DNA from: Paracentrotus lividus
Lineage: Eukaryota > Echinodermata > Echinoidea > Camarodonta > Echinidae
Direction: 5' to 3'
Length of the DNA: 64,000 bases
NCBI GenBank assembly: GCA_940671915.1
Contig: CALNVZ010001293.1
Coordinates: forward strand, 73,346 to 137,345
A model generated the notes under the pieces. The model ran no database searches, was not told where the DNA came from, and saw nothing but the letters and a program-made list of their open reading frames with translations. Shown piece after piece: positions 13,003-23,462 of the stretch; the stretch's first letter is position 1; every line of letters begins with the position of its first letter. A program made the translations under genes and the position numbers.

Positions 13003-13805
13003 ATACAAAGTGTATATTGGTGGCCATATTGGATTTCACTGCAGTGGACATGTTTTACCAATATAAACAAGGGGAGCATTGAAATCCTTGACCCCAAAAA
13101 CCTATGTCAAGACACCAAAATCAATCTCCTAGGTTAATTAGTTACTGAGATATAAGCAGTTTTGGCCATTTTGGCGGCCATTTTGAATTTGGGGTTGTAA
13201 AAAATGTTCCGCCATTTTTGGGAGGCCATATTGGATTTCACTGCAGTGGACATGTTCTACCAATAAAAATGGGAGCATTGAAATCCTTGACCCCAAAAAC
13301 CTATGTCAGACACCAAAATCAACCTCCTAGGATAATTAATTACTGAGATATAAGCAGTTTTGGCCATTTTGGCGGCCATTTTGAATTTGGGGCTGTAAAA
13401 AATGTTCCCGCTTTTTTGGGGAGGCCATATTGGATTTCACTGCAGTGGACATGTTCTACCAATAAACAAGGGGAGCATTGAAATCCTTGACCCCAAAAAC
13501 CTATGTCAAGACACCAAAATCAACCTCTAGGATAATTAATTACTGAGATATAAGCAGTTTTGGCCATTTTGGCGGCCATTTTGAATTTGGGGCTGTAAAA
13601 AATGTTCCCGCCTTTTTTGGGGAGGCCATATTGGATTTCACTGCAGTGGACATGTTCTACCAATAATAAACAAGGGAAGCATTGAAATCCCTGTCCCCAA
13701 AAACCTATGTAAAGACACCAAAATCAACCTCCTAGGTTAATTAGTTACTGAGATATAGGCAGTTTGGGCTATTTTGGCCATTTTGGCGGCCATTTTGAAT
13801 TTTGG
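13003..13805 (+). repeat. Tandem array of four ~200-bp units
   Basis: The unit beginning GGCCATATTGGATTTCACTG recurs at about 13,022, 13,224, 13,423 and 13,624, giving periods of 202, 199 and 201. Each unit contains CCTTGACCCCAAAAACCTA and TTTTGGCGGCCATTTTGAAT. The last unit runs straight into the right inverted end of the transposon unit, whose first bases (GGGGCTGTAAAAA) are also part of every unit. The array therefore looks like a local amplification of the sequence just inside one transposon end. No matching array is present at the left end. Confidence 0.9.
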
Positions 13806-13944
13806 GGCTGTAAAAATTGTTCCCTCCATTTTTGGGAGGTACATAGAAGCTTATTTTCCTTCAAAATGGTTCAGAATACCAAATCCACTGAGAAAAAAAG
13901 GTTCAGAGAGGTTGGTCACGGAACCCCCCAAAATGACTCTACTA
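13803..13944 (+). repeat. Right inverted end of the 7.5-kb unit
   Basis: Inverted partner of 6,470-6,612, nearly identical over about 142 bases. It follows the tandem array without a spacer. Confidence 0.85.
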
Positions 13945-14867
13945 ATGAGACAATACCAGATTTCATGCCATCACGACTTCCGGTTTTTAGTTCTTTTACA
14001 TTAAAATTCTACTGGGACCGGCTCAGAAAAGGGACCAATCAGAAGCACCACCGATTCTTCTTTGTGAAAATATAAAAGAAATAAATTTCAGTAACTATTA
14101 TTGATCTTATATGAATTATTTTCCAAACCTTTAGATCATTTTTATCCTATTTAAATCTATCCTAGGTTTATTTCATATAATTGCAGCCAAGAAATAACAA
14201 GGTAGAAATTTACTCTTTAAAGAGCATTCATAAAACAAACAGTACTTTGTTTAATTGTTTTTATTCCAGTCAAGTGTGAGTATCACATTAAATGTGATAT
14301 GTACAGTTACACATTGGTACAAACAATTCCCCGGATTTAAAATAGCCTAATTAGAGGTATATGTGTCCTTCAGATATAGGAATCACCTTTGAAGTTAGAA
14401 ATTTCAACTTGATTGCAACCCTTTTGGATATTATAAGAACATTCTAAGCCTTAAAAAGTTCAACCTTTTATCAACCCTTTTCCCTATGTCATTGTCTCCA
14501 AACTGGTAACTTTATTAAATGCTTAGCTGTCAACAATGTAATTGTTTACAAAATGGTCCTGTGAACATGAGCGTTAATTGGAAGGATGGTTGAAGAAGAA
14601 TATGATAAATTTTAAAAACTTGAAAATAATTATCTGGGACTGAAGTCTGCTAGAATGGCACAGTGGTAAAATATAATGTTCGTAAAAAGTGCTCACCGCA
14701 GTAATTAAAGTTCAAATATTCAGCTGCAATATGTTGATTCGTGTTCTCTATTAAGGCATTCCTTTTGTCACATAGTCCCAATAATCACATATGATCACGC
14801 AGAAGAAAGTTAAATTTCTGGCAAATCAGGAGAGAGATATATACAGTACAGTACACCAGGTCATCAC
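13945..14867. other. AT-rich stretch, no gene seen
   Basis: Contains no ORF of note and no repeat I recognise elsewhere in the window. A near palindrome, ATCACATTAAATGTGAT, occurs near 14,283. Confidence 0.4.
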
Positions 14868-15178
14868 TGAAAAATGTCAAATAACAAACATTCATTTGTT
14901 ACTTTATGTAATAATTTAGGTATCGCAGGAATCCTACAGGCACCAATTATCAATACCACACGACTTTATGTAATATTGCCTAACATTTCCTGTGGTATGA
15001 GATGTTCATGTGGTATTTTGTGTGGTACTCTAGATACAGGAATACCAAAGACACCCATTTTCATTACCACTCGACTTTAACTATGGTACATTACCACACA
15101 TTTCCTGTGGTATGAGATCTTCCTGTTGTATTTAATGTGGTAATTTAGGTACCACAGGAATACCACAGGAATACCGTG

Positions 15179-17624
15179 GGCAAGTCCAAGCTAAATTGCA
15201 CTAGTAACGCGTGGGACATCACAAGTATATTTAGCCCTATATCTTATATTTATTAATCAAAGTTCATTTCTCGGGTAGTTTCTGGTAGATAGTAGGTATC
15301 TTCATACAAAACAACAGAAATAATCAGAATTACTCGTTACGTAATTAATTTATGCCAATTAATTCGCCAGTAACGCGTGGGACCACAAAAATCATATTTT
15401 TTTCTTGTTTTACTTTGTTTCTGAAATATTGTGAAAATACTTGTAACCTTGGAAAATCATTGCAAACAACTTGTTATACATCTATTACTGAAGATTAATC
15501 AAAAGTTTCATAAACATTCATCAATTAGTTTTTTCTCAAGGTCAATTTTAAAAATATAGGTATAGTAACGCGTGGGACAAGTAATGCGTGGGACACTTTT
15601 GTCACTATGCATAATATACTGTAAATGACACTTTTACTTGAGAAAAAGTTGAGTTTGGTATTTATTTAGGCAAATAAGACAGATACAGAATGTTTGACTC
15701 CATTTCCTGGAGGAAATGTTTTATTTATCACTAAAGAATCAATTAATTAATTAACTATTATATAAATAAGTGTACTTTAAGATATTATTTTTATGAAGAT
15801 TATGAAAATTGTCTTATAAAAATTAATGAAAGTAGGCTCTTCCCTGGACAACTACCCCCAGAAATAGGGTGTGGGTTAGGTGTAGGGTTATCAGGCATAT
15901 ATTTGGAGGGGGAGGGGATAGTTCTCTCAGGGGTAATTGTCTGGGGTAGTTGTTCTAGAACAATGCCCATCATCATCAATGCAAAGCTCAAAAGTCATTG
16001 TTACTGTTGTGAAAGTCATTTGGGTATCATACGTGTACCTGTGCATCTCATAGTCACATGATAATGTTATAATTTCAAACAAAAACCTTCAATTTGGACA
16101 ATAAATCCTGCGTATCGTATGTTTACATACATCAAATATACTTACAATCATTCTGTTTTGTGACTACATGACAAAAAGAGAAGGGATATGTATAGGCCTA
16201 GTACCTTGTGAACAAAACTTGGTGAAAAACAGAAAGATATGCATGTGTTAGGTCACCTTGAACCTTGAACCTTGAATTGTTGCACCCGAAAAAGCTACGT
16301 TGACAGCTGTCCAGGGTGGGGTACTAATTGGCAGTGTGTGAGTGCGTGATGAGTGCAAGTAAAAGAAGCCAGACATTGTGCAGAAGAAAAACATGTAGAC
16401 TGGAGAGTACAAAGAAGTAGGGTGCATCTGGTGAATATAAAATGAAACTTAAACTCATTTTCCATGATACCAGTTCACACCATCTATGTGTAGCACATTG
16501 TCTCTGAATGACAAACTTTAAAAAAGAATGAACAATCGAAGTTATGGAATAACTCAAGTGTATAAAGCTTCAGTCTAAAACTACATACATTTCATTACAA
16601 GACTATATAATAGGGCCTTGGGCCCTAGTCTATTTTTTTTTTTTTTACATAGCATGAAACATTAACGTATGCCTTTAATGCCACAAATGAAAAAAATTTG
16701 CTTGTGAGAATTTACATGTAAATAACCCTTTTAAAACAGTTTATTTTCTTCATTGCTATGAAGGAAATTATATTGTGCAGCCTTCTATGCCAATAAAAAC
16801 ATTGTTTGATAGATTTGATGAGGAATAAAATTAAAAAAATAATAATAAATAAAAAAATAAAATGAAATAACAAAATCCAGAAGAGCGTTGTTTCCTTGGG
16901 GGGGGGGGGGGTAATTTTTCATTAACTTTAGTTTAATTAAAGGTCTTGGTGATGGCAAATGGATGCACTGATCATGTTACCTGATTTTCAATGTTCAAAA
17001 AGGTTATAGGGAATTTCCACTTCCTTTTGGCAAAAGTTAATGTACTTCCATACGTTTTACACACATTGTCCCACGCGTTACTGAAATGTCCCACGCGTTA
17101 CCAAATCTAATTAAAGATTGTGTTAATTAGATGAATTAGAATAAACTTTTTTCTTCTGATTATGATGGAGCCTACTGTAAATTTGGTCTTTTGAAAGTCT
17201 CATTAAAATTCAATCATTATTTTTTCTGCAAATGAGAAATTATGACCTAAAAAAGTAACGCGTGGGACATGCCAATTTTGTACCATCCCTCATTTGCATA
17301 TATTATTAGTTGAGAAACTGGAAATCATAGTCATGGTAACTTGTCATTCTGACTTTAGGGTCCCACTAATATTGGGATAGAAATGTGTAAAACTTGAAAG
17401 ATATCTTTAATAAAAGCCCAAATTTTTAATGTCCCATGCGTTACTCAAATTTTTAATTCATGCAAATGTATTCATTTATTATTGGTCAAATCTTAAGCAT
17501 TTTTTTTTCTCGTTATAAAATTCTTGTACTTTAACATCTTGGCTTTCAAATGACACCAATTTTGTCTTTTTTTAACCATTTTGAAATGTCACTTATGAGT
17601 GATCAAATAGCTTGGACTTGCCCC
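15179..17624. mobile_element. 2.4-kb non-autonomous element with a repeated MluI-type 14-mer
   Basis: Ends GGGCAAGTCCAAGCTA and TAGCTTGGACTTGCCC form perfect 16-base inverted termini. Inside, GTAACGCGTGGGAC (one base variable) occurs eight times, at 15,204, 15,370, 15,565 and 15,581 on the plus strand, 17,068 and 17,088 on the minus, 17,255 on the plus and 17,431 on the minus. All copies lie within about 550 bases of an end. Such subterminal motifs are known as transposase binding sites in hAT and other families. The family is not identified, no target duplication is evident, and the centre has no coding capacity. Confidence 0.75.
15840..15962. mobile_element. Small MITE-like inverted repeat
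   Basis: GGACAACTACCCCCAGAAA at the left pairs with the reverse complement of CTGGGGTAGTTGTTC at the right, giving a unit of about 115 bp inside the 2.4-kb element. The middle is G-rich (GGAGGGGGAGGGG). Family unknown. Confidence 0.6.
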
Positions 17625-17868
17625 CAAATGCATTCATTTTCATTACCACACGACCCTAAGGTATATTACCACACAATTCATGTTGTATGATATATTCATG
17701 TGGTATTTTGTGTGGCAATTTTGGTACCACAGAAATACCACGTGAACCCATTTGTATTACCACACGACCCTGTGGCACATTACCACACAATTTTTTTTTG
17801 GTATGATGTATTCCTGAGGTATTTTGAGTAGTAACAGATACCAAACGAAATAGCACAGGACATTTTTG

Positions 17869-18249
17869 TTAGGGCCCCTCCGTTTCCCCACTCCACCTTC
17901 AAGAACAACTTTTTAGTTCAGTTCAGACAGGTATGATAAAATTGTCATTAATTTGAATTTTGAACATATCAATTGATACAAGGCTGTAAAACTTTGAAAA
18001 GCTTTCAATCAACCATAAATAAATAAATTCACGCTGACGCGCAACGGATTGGGCTTTCTGACAATTTTTTTTTTTTTTTTTGGTATGATCGAATCTTATA
18101 ATTATTTGAAATCTAAAGTACAGAAATGAAATCGAACGTCACTTTTATGAAATTCAAGTAAGATTTTAAGGGAACATTTTATTCCGCATGAAATTGAATG
18201 AAATTTCGTAATATTAACTGAAAGGAGGCTGAAAATAGCCGGGAAAACG
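17869..18249. other. Spacer between CCACA element and copy B
   Basis: AT-rich with a run of about 17 T near 18,064. No gene seen. Confidence 0.4.
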
Positions 18250-18963
18250 TGACATTGACTTCATGAACTAATACACAAAAGCCATACTTTCATACATTGA
18301 AAGCTAGAGGTGATACGATTGTTTAAATTGTATGTGGCCGCTCACGCACTATAATTGCTGGTAGAAGTTTGCATAGGAGGGATGCAAATAAAATATAACT
18401 AATATAAGAGATAAAGATAATTCCTGCAGTTATAGCCTTAATTCCAATGCTAAATAGTTTTGTTGTAAAATGAATGCCCGAAATGAATATAAATGCTGAT
18501 CATGGCAATATTGTGCGATCATATTAACTTCTCAATGGATTTGAACTGCGTAAATTCGATTTAAAGCCAAATCGTCTTTTTTTAATGAGCCGCTTATCAA
18601 ATTGCATGACGAACTTCCGAATCATACAGGGGAATCCTTTAAAATCAGACGTACTCCACGAAAAGAATGGATGATCAAAGTGAAAAATTACATTATATTT
18701 AATACAGGACAAAAGAGCTTTGCCAGTTTCACGTGCAGACTTCACGTTGTACATACACGTGTAAGCCAGAACGATTTGTTTATTGTGTAGCAAACAATGG
18801 TTATTACCACCACAACGGGCCGGGTAGGGTATTATATTTTTACACCATAATTCAAACAATTTCGAACTATATTTAGCCAGAAGAGCTAAAGGACAATGGA
18901 TATAGAAACCTTCACAACACACAGAAGCAAGGAAAAGGAAAAGAGAGCTAGGCAATGGGAGAA

Positions 18964-18995
<32 letters not shown>

Positions 18996-19935
18996 GTGGC
19001 GATAACGATCACATGATGGATCATGGCGTTGTGTTCTATGCACAAGGCGTTTTCCACGGCAAAGCTCTATCGCGAAAATTGCCAATTCAATGCGGTGCAT
19101 GCGCTTATTCCGGGTTAATATTCTTGCAGAAACAGAATAAATTTATTGTGTCCTTATAACTTCACTTTTAGCAAAGTTAATGGTAACTATTAACAGTTCT
19201 CTAAAACCGGAATTAACACCTGTCTGGTGTTATTTTACACCAAATTTAACAGTAGATACCCCGACACCACATCAGGTGTTTATTTCCGCCCCGTTGTATC
19301 ACACACTGGTGTTAATCTTACAATAAGAATATCACCACAATGCTTAACACCAGCCTGGTGTTGCACTTTTAACACCGGCGTTTTTGCAGTGTTAATCATA
19401 TGGAACGACGTTTGTTTACTCATTCTCAAAATGGCGTTTACCTACTACCACTATTTTTTTATGTTCGATATTCCGCTTATATTTTGTACTTCCATCATTA
19501 ATGACAATTTACCTTCTAAACGCATAAGTAAAATACAAATGCATTTTCAATATAACATAGGAAGTACAAACTACTGAAGGTATAAATCAAATCATCACTC
19601 AATTGGAATGATAATATATTTGACACATTTTAACTTGAACTGGTATGTCACGATTCATGCGCAATACATGCGGTTTAGTCTACGCTGCAAAATATTTACT
19701 TTGATAACACTATTTATCTGTAATATTTAGTAGTAATATCAAGTAGCATCGATTCTGATCATCCGCAACTACTAAATCAATATACGATGTGAAAGCTGAA
19801 ACTAAATCACACAATGAGTAATCTAATGGGGATCGTTAACAAAATCGGTTTATTCAAAAGTTATTCGGTAAAGAATCCAAGACTAATGTGACAACTACAA
19901 TCGACCTTTGGGTAGAAAATGACTCAATCATAATT
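18250..19935. repeat. Segmental duplication copy B, part 1
   Basis: Same-orientation partner of 1,695-3,262. It keeps the (GA)n tract (18,966-18,994) and the two flanking landmarks, and carries an extra insertion at 19,207-19,396. The 177-codon minus-strand ORF (18,524-19,057) spans the tract; its counterpart in copy A is only 83 codons and the product is mainly Ser-Leu repeat, so it is not supported as a gene. Confidence 0.85.
19207..19396. mobile_element. GGTGTT-rich insertion present only in copy B
   Basis: In copy A the corresponding site holds a different sequence of about 100 bases. Here about 190 bases contain repeated GGTGTTA / TAACACC words in both orientations, opening with GGAATTAACACC and closing with TTTGCAGTGTTAAT. 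It looks like a small self-complementary element. No target duplication could be read. Confidence 0.55.
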
Positions 19936-20399
19936 ATCTGGTTGGTCAGCGAACACATTTCCCAATCATCAAAGAATATGGATCAAAATGGTGAATAAAC
20001 ACTTAGAGGACCGGTGTAGCAGAGAAAGTACCTAAATATCGTTTGAAGACCTAGTCCCGGCAAGTCTAAAAACACACAATACTGTATAAAAGATATTATA
20101 ATAAAACTTATTACAATAATTAAAACTTTATAATAAATATCGACCCCCAAAATGACGAAGTAATGAATGTTCAAAGTTTTGATCTTGCGACCTGCTCTCA
20201 TTCGTATTGTGTATTGTAAGTTACATAAATTGCATTTTTTATTTCTGAAAAAATATGAGTGATGATTTATGAAAATCGACTCAATTACAATTGGGCTACC
20301 TGGGCACCTTTCCCCATCCAATCCGTGTATCTTCTCCCTCTTGGAGCAAAGGCCAACACTCCCATGGGAGACCTATACATAAATCCAGAAATCATAGGA
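19936..20399. other. Copy-B-specific spacer, no gene seen
   Basis: The sequence does not match copy A after 3,262. A 112-codon minus-strand ORF (19,983-20,321) is AT-driven and has no recognisable motif. Confidence 0.4.
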
Positions 20400-20612
20400 T
20401 AACTCTTCAAACTTTCCAAAATGTTCGTACCCCTAAGTTTTCATACAAATTTGGCTCCTATAGTGTGATATCAAGACTGAGTTGGTTCCCTTTAATAGTT
20501 TCAGGCCAATTTAGAGCCCCGCCCTAAGTTTAAGATGAATTTGGCGCCCCTAGTCTTTGATTAATTGGCGTCCCTATATAAAGATTAACTTAGCGCCCGT
20601 TAAATTATGAAG
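20400..20612 (+). repeat. Degenerate minisatellite around AATTTGGCGCCCC
   Basis: Words such as AATTTGGCTCC, AATTTAGAGCCCC, AATTTGGCGCCCC and AATTGGCGTCCC recur about every 35-45 bases, with AAGTTT or AAGATT between. The same family occurs near 25,965-26,045 in a similarly degenerate state. No coding value. Confidence 0.6.
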
Positions 20613-20614
20613 TG

Positions 20615-20668
20615 GAAACTCGTTATAACTAGATTTGATAAAGCGAGGTAACTTTGCTGGTCCCAGCT

Positions 20669-20745
<77 letters not shown>

Positions 20746-20832
20746 TTCTTTTTACCTTGATGTAACGCGATTCCCGATATAACAAGGTAACTTTTATGGT
20801 CTCGTGGACCTCGTTATAATGAGTTTTAACTG
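20615..20832. mobile_element. Inverted-repeat MITE expanded by a (TA)n microsatellite
   Basis: AAACTCGTTATAACTAG at the left pairs with CTCGTTATAATGAGTTT at the right, and GAGGTAACTTTGCTGGTC recurs inverted-like near 20,790. The centre has been replaced or expanded by about 70 bases of alternating TA (20,672-20,740). An ORF reading through the tract is only Tyr-Ile repeat. Confidence 0.6.
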
Positions 20833-21190
20833 TAACCTTAACCTAGTCATCATTAAGAAACAACGCAAACAAGTAGTGAGGAAAATGTGAAAATAAACAG
20901 AAGTTGGCAGAAAAGGAATAAAAAAAAAAAAAACATTAAAAGAAGTAATTTGCATATTAAAATTAGATGAAATATATCAAATTACTAAAACTTCTTACTA
21001 TCCAGATTGGTAGACTACAATATACTCTTTAATTAAGTCATTTTTTTTTAATCATGGTTATCATGAAAAATAAGACATAATTATTTACCTCAACATCGGT
21101 TGAGATTAATTTGATGTAATAACGGCCACTTTGATCCAAACGTAGAATTTCAGAGCAGTGCATAAATTATGCATAACACAACTATACATA

Positions 21191-22056
21191 CACTGAAAGC
21201 CTAAACAGGTAGACCGACTAGCTTTAAAGCTAGTCTTAGTGATGCCCAGACTGACTAGCTTTAAAACTAGTCGGTCACGACGGACTAGCTTTCCTTCAAC
21301 ACAACCCGGTTATTACGGACTAGCTTTAAACTCGTCCGTCTCTACGGACTAGCTTGAAAGCTAGTCCGTCAAGTTAGTCCGTAGAGACGGACTAGTTTTA
21401 ATGCTCGTCGGTGACAACGGACTAGCTTTCCAGAAAGCTAGTCGGTCATGACAGACTAGCTTTCAAGCTAGTCGGTCACGACAGACTTATTTTAAAGCTT
21501 TAATTTTAAAGCTTTTAATTAGTTTGACGGACTAGCATAAAAGCTAGTCGTAGTGATGCCCAGACTGACGAGCTTTTGAGCAGGACTAGCTTTACAGCTA
21601 GTCGGTCATGGTGTAAAAGCTAGTCCATCGCACATTTCTGCCGCGATGTTCTTGCTGTTGTCTTGACAGACTAGCATGACGGACGAGGTTAATATGGCTT
21701 CACCAGCTTGTCAGAGACGTCAAATCTGAAATATTAGAAGACATTATAAAGATACGATTAAAAACATGCATTTTGTCACAAGAATTTGAGCAAAAAAAAA
21801 ATAATTATTATGATGATATAAATCAGAAGACAGGAAATAATACAGGAGGCACAATAATTAGTTGATATTATGGCAATTATCAAAATGGGGATACGGGGCC
21901 CAGAAGTCGCCGCCATGGCTTGCATCATCATGACATTTTGTTGTAGGCCTACCTGCTTTTGCATTTTCGGCATACACACTTGTCCTTGAGAGCCACTTTA
22001 GAATCTCAAAGTCGTGCCTCTAATCCAATATTCTTTTCTTTCAGATACAAGTAATC

Positions 22057-22091
<35 letters not shown>

Positions 22092-23226
22092 GGCGCCTAT
22101 ATTTATTATTTGAATTAAACTTCAATTTTCATAATTCAATGTGATTGTGACTATCGTTGTAAATACACACAATTTATAAATTGATTTGGCAAGACATAAT
22201 TTTTCGCGTTGGTGATTATAGGATTAATCTATGTGAAAAAGCAACGCTATCTCTGAACTGAAACATAAGGAATTAAAAAAGAGTACTCACACAGTCATGT
22301 CACAGGAAGGAGATCGCCATTATAATCAAAATCTGAAGCGTTACGGGGTATATCAAGTGTGCATCTGTACAGTTTGCTCATTAAATGGAATTCACATACA
22401 GATAATGCAATTAATAGTGATGCCCTTTTTGCAATGCGCATGTTATTCAATCAATTGTACCACCTTCTATTCACTGATATTGCTAAGCCGGGCATTCACC
22501 AGCAATCTATAAGAATAGACGGTCATGGGTTCTATAGTAACGAAGTATTCAATTAGCCTGTAATTTAAGAATGGAACAATATTTCTAACCCACTCGTGAA
22601 TGGCATACTTGTCACAATTGAAATTATTTCGGCTGTCGTATTGCTCTCATATTGTCAAGCCAAAACAACCTTTGTTTGAGAATGTTGATTGTATCCAACT
22701 TCTATTCACTGTTGTTGCTAAGCCGGGCATTCACCAGCAATCTGTAAGAAAATACCGGGTTCTTGAGTTCTATAGTAACAAGGGATTCAATTAGCCTGTA
22801 ATTGAGAAATGGAAAACAATATTTAGAATCTACCGGTACTCGTGAATTGCATACTTGTCATGAAAGATGTTATGTCTCGTAAGCTTTCAGATTGTCAAGC
22901 CAAAACAACCTTTGTTTCAGAATGTATCAACTTGATTATGCTCGGAAACAGAATAGAGAAGGTACATTGAAACGACATTGCAACTATTTGTATCAAAAGC
23001 TAGTCAGTCGTTTTAATGGGTAAACTGGGTACACCCAGCTACTTTTATTGACCTAGTCGGTCACGTCGACGGACTATCATCAAGCTTGACGGACGAGCTT
23101 TAGAGCTCGTCCGTCAAGTTGAGAGAAGTAGATTCAGTTGTACGCTAGTCCGTCTCGACGGACTAACATGACAGACTAGCTTTAAATCTAGTCGGTCCAT
23201 TGACGGACGAGGTTAGGTTTTCAGTG
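21191..23226. mobile_element. Fold-back element with arrays of CTAGTCCGTC palindromes
   Basis: Ends CACTGAAAGCCTAAAC and its inverted counterpart (…GGTTAGGTTTTCAGTG) are bounded by TA on both sides, a mariner-type target. The left 450 bases and right 240 bases are packed with GACTAGCTTTAAAGCTAGTC-type palindromes separated by GACGG or GTCGGTCA. The core (22,030-22,930) holds a poly-A run and a 235-bp tandem duplication. There is no transposase. It sits in copy B where copy A has none. Fold-back families with subterminal palindrome arrays are known in sea urchin and other animals; whether this one is named I cannot say. Confidence 0.8.
22445..22915 (+). repeat. Two-copy 235-bp tandem duplication in the fold-back core
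   Basis: TGCTAAGCCGGGCATTCACC occurs at 22,481 and 22,716, and the following GTAACGAAG/GTAACAAGG, AATTAGCCTGTAATT and CCAAAACAACCTTTGTTT words repeat in order. Copies differ at about 12-15 percent of sites by eye. Short ORFs in both copies are out of keeping with each other and are not genes. Confidence 0.8.
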
Positions 23227-23228
23227 TA

Positions 23229-23462
23229 GTATTATAACGTTGTAATGCTGCTTTAAACCCAAACCCATTTATATAAATTTTTCTTCCGAAAATAAGGCAC
23301 TACTTTCTTGCTGACGAGGACGATATTTTGGACTACATTTTCCTTAATAGAGTTTACTATTTTTGCCCTTACGTAAGCCATTTCGACATGTCATTTGTCT
23401 AAATGCAAGGGCATCGCAATATAAATGTTTCTTATATCGTAATATTTATATGGGAAGCAAAA
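23229..23462. repeat. Segmental duplication copy B, part 2
   Basis: Begins immediately after the fold-back element and matches 5,405-5,600 and 6,040-6,125 of copy A, ending at ATATCGTAATATTTATA. It is shorter than copy A because the copy-A middle block is absent. Confidence 0.75.

Larger units (their letters stand above)
6470..13944 (+). mobile_element. Academ-like DNA transposon unit, about 7.5 kb, decayed
   Basis: Two inverted blocks of about 142 bases (6,470-6,612 and 13,803-13,944) match with only one or two differences and enclose a long decayed plus-strand coding region. The coding region has an N-terminal Cys/His-rich segment and a C-terminal segment with XPG/FEN1-like acidic motifs. 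A large transposase plus an XPG nuclease is what the AcademX lineage of DNA transposons is known for, and Academ elements are known from sea urchin; that assignment is inference from motif order, not from a search. Target-site duplications could not be read. A truncated piggyBac-like MITE (7,182-7,590) lies inside the left non-coding part. Confidence 0.5.
14868..17868. mobile_element. CCACA-rich repeat element, split by a nested element
   Basis: The left part (14,868-15,178) and right part (17,625-17,868) share many TACCACA / TGTGGTA words in both orientations and a common set of phrases such as ATTACCACACGACC. Outer edges read AAAAATGTC and GACATTTTTGTTA, which are inverted to each other. 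The two halves are separated by a 2.4-kb insertion with its own inverted ends. This looks like one self-complementary non-autonomous element interrupted by a younger one. It lies about 370 bp left of segmental copy B, as the short copy at 1,296 lies about 215 bp left of copy A. Confidence 0.65.

Noticed and set aside
18524-19057. 177-codon minus-strand ORF
   Set aside because: It reads a GA microsatellite as Ser-Leu, and the homologous copy at 2,228-2,479 is not open over the same length.
20600-20785. Minus-strand ORF with Tyr-Ile repeat
   Set aside because: It is only the (TA)n microsatellite.
21191-21640. Regularly spaced short palindromes resembling a CRISPR array
   Set aside because: The context is animal DNA, repeats vary in length and orientation, and the unit has transposon-type ends with TA borders.
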